A stretch of 64,000 bases of DNA, from the NCBI RefSeq assembly GCF_900290235.1, contig NZ_OLMK01000026.1, positions 186,001 through 250,000 of the forward strand, in the 5' to 3' direction. The notes beneath the pieces were generated by a model that saw only the letters and a program-made list of their open reading frames with translations, did no database searches and was not told the DNA's origin. Source of the stretch: Streptomyces sp. MA5143a. GTDB lineage: Bacteria > Actinomycetota > Actinomycetes > Streptomycetales > Streptomycetaceae. Positions 8,615 to 19,428 of this stretch are shown in pieces. A program made the translations under genes and the position numbers. Each line of letters opens with the position of its first letter. Position 1 is the first letter of the stretch.

Positions 8615-9871
8615 TTGGCCACGGCTGACACCGCACCCGCAGAACCCCTCTTCCCACCGGCCCGGCCGCGCTCCCTGTCCACACCGGCCGCCGGCCCACC
8701 CGCACAACCGGGCCCCCGATCGACCCCACCGGTCGGCGCCTCCGGACACCCGCGCACCCGCTCCGCCGAACTGCCAACCCCGCCGTCGCAGCCGCGTACG
8801 GCCCCGCCCCGGCCGCGCGCGACCCCCTCGAAGCCCGCCGCACCCCCGGCTCAGCCGCGCACCTCACCGGGCGAGGACACCGCCCGCTCCACACAACCCC
8901 CTCCGGCGCCAAGGACCGTGCCCGCACCGACGCCCAGGCCACCGACGCCCGCGTCGCCGCCCAGGGCATCGACACCTGCGTCATCGACGGAGTCGGCACC
9001 CACGCCCGAGTCGGCGCCGGCCACCGAACCCGTCCGGCCCGCAGCACCCCCTCCGGCGCACAGGTCGGGGCGAGGAGCGCGCCCATCGGCCCCGGCGGCA
9101 CCAGCGAGCATTCCCGACCCGCAGTCGGGGACCCTCATCGGCTCCGTGCAGCGGGCGATGCGATTGCTGGAGGCCGTCGCCGAGCGAGAACACGGGGCGC
9201 CGGCCAAACAGTTGGCGCGGGATGCCGGACTCGCCCTGCCCACGGCGTACCACCTGCTGCGCACCCTGGTGCACGAGGGCTATCTCCGCCGGGAGAAGGG
9301 ACTGTTCTTCCTCGGTGAGGCCGCGGAACGGCTGAGCAGCAGCGGAGCGCAGCAGAAACGTCGCAGCACGGTCGACGAGGCCCTGGCGCACTGGCGGGAC
9401 ACCATCGGAGCCCCCGTGTACTTCGCGATCTACCGGGACGGCGAGATCGAGGTCAAATGCGTCGCCGACAGCCCGAGCGCCCCTGCGGTCGAGGAGTGGG
9501 CCGACTTCCGGGAGACGGGCCACGCGCACGCCATCGGACAGTGTCTGCTGTCCCAACTCGGCGACGAGGCCCGCCGCGACCACCTGGAGCGCTACCCCGT
9601 ACAGTCGATCACACCGTACACAGTGCGTGACAACGAGACGCTGCTGCGGCGCCTGGACCGGATCGGACGGATGGAACCCGTCGTCGAGCGCCAGGAGTAC
9701 GCCCTGGGGACGGTCTGCGCCGCGATTCCCATCACCGCGGGGACGACCGCCGCGACACTGGCCCTCTCGCTTCCCGTGCACCAGGCCGACCGGCTGCTGC
9801 CCGCGGCGCATCAGTTGCAGACCGAGATCGGAATGCTGCTAGGGACACTCGCGATCTCTATCAGCATCTGA
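8615..9871 (+). CDS. ssgR: IclR-family regulator SsgR, with Pro-rich N-terminal extension
   Basis: Activator of ssgA in Streptomyces sporulation (established for SsgR). The IclR winged helix starts near residue 173 (SGTLIGSVQR, then LARDAGLALPTAYHLLRTL), followed by the IclR effector domain. The frame opens at TTG 8615 after GGGAG, giving 418 aa whose first 170 residues are Pro/Ala/Thr/Ser-rich and probably disordered. Third-position GC is lower there than in the core. An internal GTG at 9146 would give about 241 aa but would cut the conserved IGSVQRA stretch, so a start upstream of it is favoured. The true start is unresolved. The ssgA gene follows 98 bp downstream. Confidence 0.82.
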   Translation: MATADTAPAEPLFPPARPRSLSTPAAGPPAQPGPRSTPPVGASGHPRTRSAELPTPPSQPRTAPPRPRATPSKPAAPPAQPRTSPGEDTARSTQPPPAPRTVPAPTPRPPTPASPPRASTPASSTESAPTPESAPATEPVRPAAPPPAHRSGRGARPSAPAAPASIPDPQSGTLIGSVQRAMRLLEAVAEREHGAPAKQLARDAGLALPTAYHLLRTLVHEGYLRREKGLFFLGEAAERLSSSGAQQKRRSTVDEALAHWRDTIGAPVYFAIYRDGEIEVKCVADSPSAPAVEEWADFRETGHAHAIGQCLLSQLGDEARRDHLERYPVQSITPYTVRDNETLLRRLDRIGRMEPVVERQEYALGTVCAAIPITAGTTAATLALSLPVHQADRLLPAAHQLQTEIGMLLGTLAISISI

Positions 9872-9874
9872 AAA

Positions 9875-9889
9875 ATCACTCCTTGTGAT
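9875..9889. promoter_or_regulatory. inverted repeat between ssgR and ssgA
   Basis: ATCAC-TCCTT-GTGAT, a perfect 5-bp-arm palindrome immediately after the ssgR stop and 80 bp before ssgA. Size and position suit an operator for an IclR-type regulator such as SsgR. This is inference from position. Confidence 0.35.
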
Positions 9890-9969
9890 CTCTCGTGTAC
9901 TTTCAGCAAACTTCCAGGAGTGTCAGGCGGATGTTTCCTGGCCAGTCGACCAACATGGCGGGGTAGGCG

Positions 9970-10407
9970 ATGCGCGAGTCGGTACAGGCAGAAGTCATGA
10001 TGAGCTTCCTCGTGTCGGAGGAGCTCTCCTTCCGCATCCCGGTGGAGCTGCGCTACGAGACTTGTGATCCCTATGCCGTGCGGCTCACTTTCCATCTGCC
10101 CGGTGACGCCCCGGTGACCTGGGCCTTCGGCAGGGAGCTGCTCATCGACGGCGTGGGCCGGCCGTGCGGGGACGGGGACGTGCACATCGCGCCCGCCGAT
10201 CCGGAGTCCTTCGGTGAGGTGCTGATCCGGCTTCAGGTGGGCAGCGATCAGGCGCTCTTCCGGGTGGGTACGGCGCCGCTGGTGGCCTTCCTGGACCGCA
10301 CGGACAAGCTTGTGCCGCTCGGGCAGGAGCGTTCCCTCGCCGACTTCGACACCCTGCTCGACGAGGCGCTGGACCGCATCCTGGCGGAGGAGCAGAGCGC
10401 GGGCTGA
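9970..10407 (+). CDS. ssgA: sporulation septum regulator SsgA
   Basis: 145 aa member of the actinomycete-specific SsgA-like proteins. Characteristic stretches are VSEELSFRIPVELRYET, DPYAVRLTFHLPGDAPVTW, and FLDRTDKLVPLG near the C-terminus. SsgA helps mark septum sites and recruits SsgB, which in turn positions FtsZ in sporulating aerial hyphae (established knowledge). ATG 9970 follows GGGGTAGG. Its neighbour ssgR on the same strand is its known activator in S. coelicolor. Confidence 0.95.
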   Translation: MRESVQAEVMMSFLVSEELSFRIPVELRYETCDPYAVRLTFHLPGDAPVTWAFGRELLIDGVGRPCGDGDVHIAPADPESFGEVLIRLQVGSDQALFRVGTAPLVAFLDRTDKLVPLGQERSLADFDTLLDEALDRILAEEQSAG

Positions 10408-10436
10408 CCCGTACGTCACCCACCTGCCGTAACGCT

Positions 10437-11906
10437 TCAGCGCTTGCGGCGGCGCCCCCTCCCCCCACGCGCCGGAGCGGCCGCGGGTGCCACGGACGCC
10501 GTCGCGGGGATGCCAGGGCGGTCGGCCGAGACGACCAGCGCGGCGAGCGCGGTGGTCACCGGCACGGAGGCGACCAGACCGATCGACCCCACGAGGGTGC
10601 GCACGATCTCCTCGGCGACGAGCTCGCTGTTGGCGACCGTCCCGACGCTGCTCTGCGCGATCGAGAAGAGCAGCAACAGCGGTAGAGCGGCGCCGGCGTA
10701 GGCCAGGACGAGCGTGTTGACCACGGAGGCGATGTGGTCGCGGCCGATGCGGATGCCCGCGCGGTACAGCCCGCGCCAGCCCATCGCCGGATTGGCCTCG
10801 TGCAGCTCCCAGACCGCCGAGGTCTGGGTGACCGTCACATCGTCGAGTACACCCAGGGAACCGATGATGACGCCCGCGAGGAGCAGGCCGCTCATGTCGA
10901 TCTCCGGGTACAGGCCGTGGATCAGACCGGTGTTGTCGTCCGTGTTCCCGGTCAGTGCGGCCCAGTCGATGAACAGCGAACCCAGCAGGCCGATCAGCAG
11001 CAGAGAGATCAGGGTGCCGATCACCGCGACCGAGGTGCGGGCCGAGAGGCCATGGCACATGTAGAGGGCGATCAGCATGATGGCGCTCGCCCCGACCACC
11101 GCCACCACCAGGGGGTTCGAGCCCTGAAGGATGGCCGGGAGGATGAAGAACGTCAGCACCAGGAAGCTGATCGCCAGGGCCACCAGTGCCATGACTCCGC
11201 GCATGCGCCCCACCACCACGACGGCGAGTGCGAAGATGCCGGCGAGTAGCGCCATGGGGAACTTACGGTTCACATCGGTGACCGAGTACTGCAGATCCTT
11301 GGGCGCGGCGGGCTCGTAGGCGACCACGACCTCCTGGCCCTGCTTCAACTGCCGTGACTGGTCGGGCTGGACGATCTCGGTGAACGTACGGCCCTTGTCC
11401 TGGCCGGTGTCGACGCGCACCGTCGCCTTCTTGCAGGTGCCCTTCGCCTGCTGCTGGGCGGACGACCCCTCGGCGGTGGACGTGTCACCGGTGGGCGGCA
11501 CGCCCGAGGCGTTCACGGAGGCGCAGTCGACCTCCTCGACCTTGGTGACGGTGGCTGACTGTGTCTGCCGGTCGAAGCCCACACCGGTGCGCTCGTGTGG
11601 CGGTGCACCGCCGGGCCACAGGACGACGAGGCCCACGAGGACCGCGGTGGCGAAGGGGATCAGTACCGCCGCGATCACCTTGCGCAGGTGCTGTGACACG
11701 GGCGCGGCGGGGCCGTGGCTGTGACTGTGGGAGTGGCCGTGGCCGCCGCCGGAGGACGGGCCTTGGCCGTGCCCGTCACCGGGGCCGTTTCCGCCTCCGG
11801 AGCCGTATCCCTGACCCCCGCCGGAACCATGGCCGTGTCCGTTCCCAGGGCCATGGCCGTGGGGCGGCTCGGAGGGGGGAGGCGGAGGCTGCTGCATCGT
11901 GGTCAC
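10437..11906 (-). CDS. YibE/F family membrane protein with His/Gly-rich N-terminus
   Basis: About 489 aa. Residues 1-75 are a His/Gly-rich low-complexity tail (GHGHSHSHSHGP), then one transmembrane helix and an extracellular beta-rich region with two cysteines (VDCAS, KGTCKKA). A multi-helix YibE/F domain follows, containing LGVLDDVTVTQTSAVWELH, the family's most conserved motif. The family is thought to transport an unknown substrate. The His-rich tail suggests divalent-metal binding but could be passive. GTG 11906 is chosen; ATG 11897 is nearly equivalent. It is divergent from thiC. Confidence 0.88.
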   Translation of the reverse strand: MTTMQQPPPPPSEPPHGHGPGNGHGHGSGGGQGYGSGGGNGPGDGHGQGPSSGGGHGHSHSHSHGPAAPVSQHLRKVIAAVLIPFATAVLVGLVVLWPGGAPPHERTGVGFDRQTQSATVTKVEEVDCASVNASGVPPTGDTSTAEGSSAQQQAKGTCKKATVRVDTGQDKGRTFTEIVQPDQSRQLKQGQEVVVAYEPAAPKDLQYSVTDVNRKFPMALLAGIFALAVVVVGRMRGVMALVALAISFLVLTFFILPAILQGSNPLVVAVVGASAIMLIALYMCHGLSARTSVAVIGTLISLLLIGLLGSLFIDWAALTGNTDDNTGLIHGLYPEIDMSGLLLAGVIIGSLGVLDDVTVTQTSAVWELHEANPAMGWRGLYRAGIRIGRDHIASVVNTLVLAYAGAALPLLLLFSIAQSSVGTVANSELVAEEIVRTLVGSIGLVASVPVTTALAALVVSADRPGIPATASVAPAAAPARGGRGRRRKR

Positions 11907-11980
11907 CGACCGATCATCGCAAGAACGAGCGAGGCCCACTGTTCACCGCGCCACATCGGACGCTAGCGTGGAGACACCTT

Positions 11981-13953
<1,973 letters not shown>

Positions 13954-14184
13954 GAGAGCCGTTGAGAGGTCAGGCGGCCCGGCGGTCGGACGGTGTGCGT
14001 CGGCGACGGCCCTCCACCGGCACAGGGCCGCCTTGATCGTCGCCCGTACGCGCGCCGCCGGGTGCGTGGGCGGTCGGCCGACCGCGGCACACGCGGCCGC
14101 CGGCTTTCGTGCGGGTGACACCGCCGAGCGTCGGGCGGCCGCCGCCCCCCGGGGGGTTCCGGGCAGCGGCTCGGACCCGACGGG

Positions 14185-15051
14185 TCACTCCGGCTGGTGT
14201 TCCGGGCCGCCGAAGTCAGGGCTGCTGAAGTCCGGGCTGCTGAAGCTGGGACGGGAACCGGAGGAGCCGCTGCCGGGGCTGGTGAAGTTGGGCCGGTTGT
14301 AGCCTAGGTGCGGCATGCGGCTGGGCGGAGCCGGCCGGTCAGGGTTGCCCAGCACCGCCGGGTCCGGGTGGGCCAGGGCGTCCCGGAGGAACGGCAGGAT
14401 GCCGCGCTGCAGGAGCGCGTCACGCCATGCCTCCTTGGCGCGGGTCACCTCTTCGTCCAGCTCGTCGCGTGCTCCACGGTCCTCCAGGGCGGTGGAGCCG
14501 TTACGCAGGGCGGTGAGCAGCAGGCCGACCGCGGCCACGAGAATCGCCGCCGCCGTGACCGCGCCGAAGACCCATCCGGTCGTGAGGAGCGTCTCGGCGA
14601 TCGCTCGATCGGGGTCGAGCACCTTCATGATGTAGCCGACGAGCAGGAAGATCACCGCGGCGGTGCCGGCGAGCACGGGAGCGAGTACGGCGGCCACGGC
14701 ACCCGCGCCCGCTCCGGCGGCCTCGCCGACCTCTCCCATGGCGGCCACGAGTCCTACCGCCGTCCCGTCGGGCTCGGAGGCGCCGGACGCCGTGCTTCCG
14801 GAAGGGGTGCGGGCCGGTGGCGGGTTGCGCAGTTCGTCGCGGGCCTTGACGTAGTACTCGTACTCGGTCGCCGCGGCCGCAGTGATGATGGCCGTGGCGC
14901 TGAGAGCCATGGTGCGCAGTTGTTCGGGGTTGAGCCGCTGCAGACCGGCGGCGAATTCCGGGCGGTACGGTGCGGAGCGCAGCGCCTCGCCGAGGATCCG
15001 CTCGTACTCCTGGCGGTCCTCACTGAGGAGGTGCTGCGGAACGCTGTTCAT
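14185..15051 (-). CDS. hypothetical membrane protein with two central helices
   Basis: About 288 aa, no family recognised. The N-terminal 70 residues are helical and polar (SEDRQEYERILGEALRS). A Pro/Ser linker follows, then two long hydrophobic stretches (VLAPVLAGTAAVIFLLVGYI and VFGAVTAAAILVAAVGLLL). A charged helical region (ARDELDEEVTRAKEAWRDAL) precedes a Pro/Ser/Gly-rich tail with repeated SSPDF units. ATG 15051 has GGGGG six bases upstream and is preferred over ATG 15057. It probably sits in the cytoplasmic membrane with soluble ends inside. Confidence 0.75.
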   Translation of the reverse strand: MNSVPQHLLSEDRQEYERILGEALRSAPYRPEFAAGLQRLNPEQLRTMALSATAIITAAAATEYEYYVKARDELRNPPPARTPSGSTASGASEPDGTAVGLVAAMGEVGEAAGAGAGAVAAVLAPVLAGTAAVIFLLVGYIMKVLDPDRAIAETLLTTGWVFGAVTAAAILVAAVGLLLTALRNGSTALEDRGARDELDEEVTRAKEAWRDALLQRGILPFLRDALAHPDPAVLGNPDRPAPPSRMPHLGYNRPNFTSPGSGSSGSRPSFSSPDFSSPDFGGPEHQPE

Positions 15052-15240
15052 GTGCATCCCCCGATGCTCCGTAGGGCTTGTGGCTCGGCATGCTGACGAG
15101 CCGTCGGGCAGAAACGGAGGGGAGCCTGCTACGGATAAGCCGATGGTAGAGCGGTGACGGCGGGCGGTGACAGGGGGTTTGAAGAAATTGGACCCTGGCC
15201 GGCGAACTCTTTCGACGAAGGAGGCCGGCCCGCCGTGGGA

Positions 15241-16317
15241 TCAGCTCTGCAGGGGGAGTTGCTGGACCAGCAGCTTTCCTGCCATCGTCACGCCGCCGTC
15301 CATGGCGACCGCCAGACCGTCCGCATAGATGTACGGCCCCTCGACCGAGGGTCCCGCCCCGTCCTCGCCGTCCTCCGAGCCGACCTCGCCCAGGAGGTAC
15401 GGGATGGGGCTGTGGCCATGGACGATGCGCGTGCCGCCGTAGATGTCGAGCAGGGAGCGCACGGCGTCCGCGCCGCCCTCGTCGCGGAACGAGAAGCGCC
15501 GGGTGAACTTGCGGAACAGGTCCCAGACCTCGTCCGCGTCGTTGCGGGTGATCGTCTCGCGGATGGTGTCGTTGACGGCCTCGATGGAGTCGCCGTAGTC
15601 GCGGTAGGCGGTGGTGTCGGAGTGCACCAGGAGGTGGCCGTCGACCTCCTCCATGGCGTCGAGGCGGGCCATCCACTGCAGGTGGTGGTCCTGGAGGCGG
15701 TCCATGTCGGTCTTCTGGCCGCCGTTGAGGAGCCAGGCGGCCTGGAAGGTGGCGGTGCCCGCGCCCGAGTTGACGGGTGTGTCGCCGAAGCGCTTGGCGC
15801 CGAGCAGCAGCAGCTCGTGGTTGCCCATGAGGGCCTTGCAGTAGCCGCCGGCCGCCGCGGCCTCGGCGGACAGGCGCATCACGAGATCGATGACGCCGAT
15901 GCCGTCCGGGCCGCGGTCGGTGAAGTCGCCGAGGAACCAGAGCCGGGCGGTGCCCGCCGACCAGCTGCCCGCGGCGTCGACGAGGCCCTTCTCCCGCAGA
16001 GCGGCGATCAGCTCGTCCAGGTAGCCGTGCACGTCGCCGACGACGAACAGCGGGCCCGGCCTGCCGGAGGGCTGCTCGGCGGCCACAGCCTCCGGGTCGA
16101 TGGTCACCTGAAGGGTGTCACCCCGGTTGATCACCGGAAGGTCCCGCTGGGTGGGGGTGTACCCCTCGGGGTACTCCGTGGTCTCGGCGGGATCGCCCGT
16201 CTGGCCGGGCTGAGTGGTGTGTCCGTACGGACCGGCCTCGTGGACGTACGCGGGCACGCGGAAATCACGCACCGTCGGCGTCCGCACCTCGGGTCCCTGA
16301 CCGGCCCCCTGAGTCAT
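15241..16317 (-). CDS. calcineurin-like metallophosphoesterase
   Basis: About 358 aa. The metallophosphatase motifs appear in order: GDVHGYLDELIAAL, GDFTDRGPDGIGV, MGNHELLLLG, LLVHSDTT and VHGHSPIPY, supplying the Asp/His/Asn ligands of a dinuclear metal site. This matches the serine/threonine-phosphatase-like (PP1/bis-tetraphosphatase) branch. About 110 residues precede the catalytic domain. ATG 16317 is preceded by GGAGGGG, so it is preferred over upstream in-frame starts. The substrate is unknown. Confidence 0.88.
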   Translation of the reverse strand: MTQGAGQGPEVRTPTVRDFRVPAYVHEAGPYGHTTQPGQTGDPAETTEYPEGYTPTQRDLPVINRGDTLQVTIDPEAVAAEQPSGRPGPLFVVGDVHGYLDELIAALREKGLVDAAGSWSAGTARLWFLGDFTDRGPDGIGVIDLVMRLSAEAAAAGGYCKALMGNHELLLLGAKRFGDTPVNSGAGTATFQAAWLLNGGQKTDMDRLQDHHLQWMARLDAMEEVDGHLLVHSDTTAYRDYGDSIEAVNDTIRETITRNDADEVWDLFRKFTRRFSFRDEGGADAVRSLLDIYGGTRIVHGHSPIPYLLGEVGSEDGEDGAGPSVEGPYIYADGLAVAMDGGVTMAGKLLVQQLPLQS

Positions 16318-16533
16318 CGACCCCTCCACCACCATCGCGCCGCATCTGCACCGCATCGGACTGCCTGGTCGCAGCGGCCCGCGGTGTCGTCCGCCCATCA
16401 TAGGAATGCGGATCGCGCCATGTGATGACCCAGGGGTGGTGAAATGGCGCGGGACCCCGGTTCACCGCGGTTTTCTCCCGAATTGGGCGGGGCTCTCCCC
16501 GCCCAATTCGTGTTCGGGCCCTCAGCTCGGGCG

Positions 16534-17622
16534 TCAACCCGCTTCGGGGGATCGTGGCGGACTGACCGTCGTACGCGGCGAACGCCGCTCGGACGAGGTC
16601 CGCACGATCAGCTCCGTCGGTATCACCTGCTCGACCGGTTGGTCCGATTCGACCCCTTCGATGGCGTCGATGAGGAGCTGGACCACCGCCGTGCCGATCC
16701 GGCGCGGCTTCAGCGAGAGCGTGGTGATCGGCGGCTCCGTGGTGGCGTACACGGCGGACTCGCTGCAGCACACGAGGAGCAGCTCGTCCGGGACGCGCAG
16801 GCCGTAGCGCCGGGCCGCGGCGAGGAGATCGGTGCCGTTCGGGTCGAAGAGGCCGTAGACCGCGTCCGGGCGGTCGGGCCGGGCCAGCAGCCGGTCGGCT
16901 GCGACGGCTCCCGCGCACGGATCGTGCGCCGGATACGCCTCGTACACCGGATCCTGGCCCACGCGCTCGCACCAACGCAGGTATGCGGTCGTCGAGAGAT
17001 GGGTGTACGTGTCCGTCGTCGTGCCCGTGAGGAGGCCGATCCGGCGGGCGCCGGCGTCGGCGAGGTGGTCGAGGATGCCAAGGACCGCCGCCTCGTGGTC
17101 GTTGTCGACCCACGCGGTGACCGGCAGGGCTCCGGCCGGGCGGCCGTCGGAGACCACCGGTAATCCCTGGCGGACCAGCTCGCTGACCACCGGGTCCTCG
17201 TCGGACGGGTCGATGACCACGGTGCCGTCCAGGGCCACGTTGGACCACACGTCGTGGCGCGAGGTCGCGGGCAGGATGACGAGGGCGTAGCCCCGGGCGA
17301 GCGCGGCCGACGTGGCCGCTCGCGCCATCTCCGCGAAGTACGCGAACTCGGTGAAGGTGAAAGGTTCATCCCCGTACGTGGTCACGGTCAGGCCGATGAG
17401 GCCGGACTTGCCCGTTCTCAGGGTTCGGGCCGCCGCCGAAGGGCGGTAGCCAAGTCGGTCCGCGACCTCGCGTACATGGCGTCGGGTGGCGTCCGGGAGC
17501 CGGCCCTTGCCGTTGAGGGCGTCGGAAACGGTCGTGATGGAGACCCCGGCGGCGGCGGCCACGTCTCGGATGCCCGCCCGGCCCGACCGGCTGCCTCGGC
17601 GGGGAGTTTCCGCCCGGCTCAC
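16534..17622 (-). CDS. LacI family transcriptional regulator
   Basis: About 362 aa. LacI-type HTH with hinge (IRDVAAAAGVSITTVSDALN, NGKGRLPDATRRHV, LGYRPSAAARTL) and a sugar-binding-protein-like effector domain (GLFDPNGTDLLAAARRYGLRVP). The ligand is unknown. GTG 17622 has GGGAAG at good spacing; an ATG at 17646 is the alternative. A TTGCA-type palindrome at 17742-17756, in the shared upstream region with hisC, could be its operator. Confidence 0.9.
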   Translation of the reverse strand: MSRAETPRRGSRSGRAGIRDVAAAAGVSITTVSDALNGKGRLPDATRRHVREVADRLGYRPSAAARTLRTGKSGLIGLTVTTYGDEPFTFTEFAYFAEMARAATSAALARGYALVILPATSRHDVWSNVALDGTVVIDPSDEDPVVSELVRQGLPVVSDGRPAGALPVTAWVDNDHEAAVLGILDHLADAGARRIGLLTGTTTDTYTHLSTTAYLRWCERVGQDPVYEAYPAHDPCAGAVAADRLLARPDRPDAVYGLFDPNGTDLLAAARRYGLRVPDELLLVCCSESAVYATTEPPITTLSLKPRRIGTAVVQLLIDAIEGVESDQPVEQVIPTELIVRTSSERRSPRTTVSPPRSPEAG

Positions 17623-17646
17623 CTGGTGCTTCCCTGCTGCTGTCAT

Positions 17647-18043
17647 GGCGAGCCGATAGTAGGGCTCATGCGGTGGGGTAGTGCGGACGCATATGCACCC
17701 GTTGACAGGTACGTTTCTGCAAGGTCAATCATACCCAATTGCCTTGCAATGCAAGGGAGTTGAACGATCCAATGTCAGTACGCTGCTTGTCGGCACGCAT
17801 GAGCCTGCCAAGTAGCTCATGTCTCGAAGAGGTCTCAACTCACCTGCACGGGTGATGCGCGCTAGGGCGCGAGCCACCGGCGCGTGCGTTTGTGAGCAGC
17901 GCGCCCCCGCTTTGTTCCCCTTCATGCGCTGATGCCCGTGATGCGGGTGAAACGGCAGTGACGGACCTCGTTGCCCGCACCCATTCGCAGGCGGGCCGAA
18001 TCCTCATAAGGTGAGAAGCATTACGTCGACGAGGAGGACTGCG
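17647..18043. other. intergenic region between LacI gene and hisC
   Basis: About 400 bp with no gene seen. It holds TTGACA at 17702 (a possible -35), the 15-bp palindrome at 17742-17756, and a hairpin with arms CATGAGC/GCTCATG near 17799-17822. A second hairpin has arms GCCCGC/GCGGGC near 17970-17993, followed by the hisC ribosome binding site. Both flanking genes are probably transcribed outward from it. Confidence 0.45.
17742..17756. promoter_or_regulatory. 15-bp palindrome, candidate LacI-family operator
   Basis: CCTTGCAATGCAAGG is a perfect inverted repeat. A further half site TGCAAGG lies at 17718-17724. TTGCA-type half sites are bound by some Streptomyces LacI/GalR regulators of sugar use, so autoregulation by the divergent LacI gene is plausible but unproven. 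Confidence 0.45.
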
Positions 18044-19123
18044 GTGAGCGAGACGAGCCCCAAGCTGCGAGCCGAGCTGGCGGGTATCCCCACCTACAAG
18101 CCCGGCAAGCCGGCCGTGGCGGGCGGTCCGGTGGCGTACAAGCTGTCCTCCAACGAGAACCCTTATCCGCCGCTGCCCGGTGTGCTGGAGAGCGTCACCG
18201 GGGCGGCCTCGTCGTTCAACCGGTACCCCGACATGGCGTGCACCGGGCTGATGAACGAGTTGTCGGACCGCTTCGGGGTGCCGCTCACGCACCTGGCCAC
18301 GGGCACGGGCTCGGTCGGCGTCGCCCAGCAACTGATCCAGTCGACCGCGGGGCCCGGCGACGAGGTGATCTACGCCTGGCGGTCGTTCGAGGCGTATCCG
18401 ATCATCACGCAGATCAGCGGGGCGACGTCCGTGCAGGTGCCGCTGACCTCGGGCGAGGTGCACGACCTGGACGCCATGGCGGCCGCGATCACCGACCGGA
18501 CCCGGCTGATTTTCGTCTGCAACCCCAACAACCCGACGGGGACGGCTGTCCGCCGGGCCGAGCTGGAGCGGTTCCTCGATCGGGTGCCCGGCGATGTGCT
18601 GGTGGTGCTGGACGAGGCGTACCGCGAGTTCGTGCGGGATGTCGAGGTGCCGGACGGCGTCGAGTTCTACCGTGAGCGGCCGAACGTCTGTGTGCTGCGG
18701 ACCTTCTCCAAGGCGTACGGGCTCGCGGGGCTCCGTGTGGGCTTTGCGATCGCTCATGAGCCGGTGGCGGCCGCTCTGCGCAAGACGGCCGTGCCGTTCG
18801 GGGTGAGCCAGCTCGCCCAGGACGCGGCGGTCGCCTCGCTGCGCGCCGAGGACGAGCTTCTCGGACGGGTGGGCACGCTGGTCTGCGAGCGCAACCGGGT
18901 CGTCGAGTCGCTCCGCGGCCAGGGTTGGACGGTGCCCGACACCCAGGCGAACTTCGTGTGGCTGCGGCTGGGGGAGCGGACGGTCGACTTCGCCGCCGCG
19001 TGCGAGGGGGCCGGCGTCGTCGTGCGGCCCTTCGCGGGCGAGGGGGTCCGGGTGACGATCGGCGAGGACGAGGCGAACGACATCTTCCTGAAGGTGACGG
19101 AGAAGTTCCGCAAGGAGTTCTAG
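18044..19123 (+). CDS. hisC: histidinol-phosphate / aromatic aminotransferase
   Basis: 359 aa fold-type I PLP aminotransferase of the HisC family. Landmarks are [36 protein letters not shown] and the PLP-lysine motif [16 protein letters not shown]. HisC transfers an amino group to imidazole-acetol phosphate in histidine synthesis. As this gene is not in a his operon it may be the paralogue acting on aromatic amino acids (HisC2/Pat-like), possibly phenylalanine or tyrosine. GTG 18044 follows a perfect GAGGAGG. A strong terminator follows. Confidence 0.93.
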   Translation: MSETSPKLRAELAGIPTYKPGKPAVAGGPVAYKLSSNENPYPPLPGVLESVTGAASSFNRYPDMACTGLMNELSDRFGVPLTHLATGTGSVGVAQQLIQSTAGPGDEVIYAWRSFEAYPIITQISGATSVQVPLTSGEVHDLDAMAAAITDRTRLIFVCNPNNPTGTAVRRAELERFLDRVPGDVLVVLDEAYREFVRDVEVPDGVEFYRERPNVCVLRTFSKAYGLAGLRVGFAIAHEPVAAALRKTAVPFGVSQLAQDAAVASLRAEDELLGRVGTLVCERNRVVESLRGQGWTVPDTQANFVWLRLGERTVDFAAACEGAGVVVRPFAGEGVRVTIGEDEANDIFLKVTEKFRKEF

Positions 19124-19178
19124 CAAGCTCTGGCCGGGGGTGTTCGTTTGCCTCGGCTCGGCCGGCTGTCAAGGATGT

Positions 19179-19208
19179 GGGCCCGAGGTTCCCCCCTCGG
19201 GCCCTTTT
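19179..19208 (+). terminator. rho-independent terminator after hisC
   Basis: GGGCCCGAGG and CCTCGGGCCC form a 10-bp perfect stem with loop TTCCCC, followed directly by TTTT. It separates hisC from the cyd operon. Confidence 0.92.
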
Positions 19209-19333
19209 GTGTCTGATCACAGGTCTGGCCGACGGGTCTGACCTGCGTCTTTGTGGCAGGGGGCCATCGGCGGCGGAAGAGGGACCCCCCGCCCATCGAT
19301 GCCCGAACGGGTATGCGGCATAATTGCTTGTGA

Positions 19334-19351
19334 ATGTGAACGCTTTCACAA
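19334..19351. promoter_or_regulatory. Rex operator upstream of cydA
   Basis: ATGTGAACGCTTTCACAA matches the Rex operator consensus TTGTGAANNNNTTCACAA with one mismatch. An overlapping outer arm CTTGTGAA (19327-19334) gives a second symmetric reading with TTTCACAAG. A -10-like CATAAT lies just upstream (19319-19324), so Rex bound here would block early transcription. Rex releases DNA when NADH/NAD+ rises, inducing cytochrome bd under low oxygen. Confidence 0.88.
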
Positions 19352-19428
19352 GCGCGTCCCGGTTGCCCCGTGATGTACGGAACAGGCGGGGCTAACTGCC
19401 GCAGTGCCACGGCATGTAAGGAGAAGAC

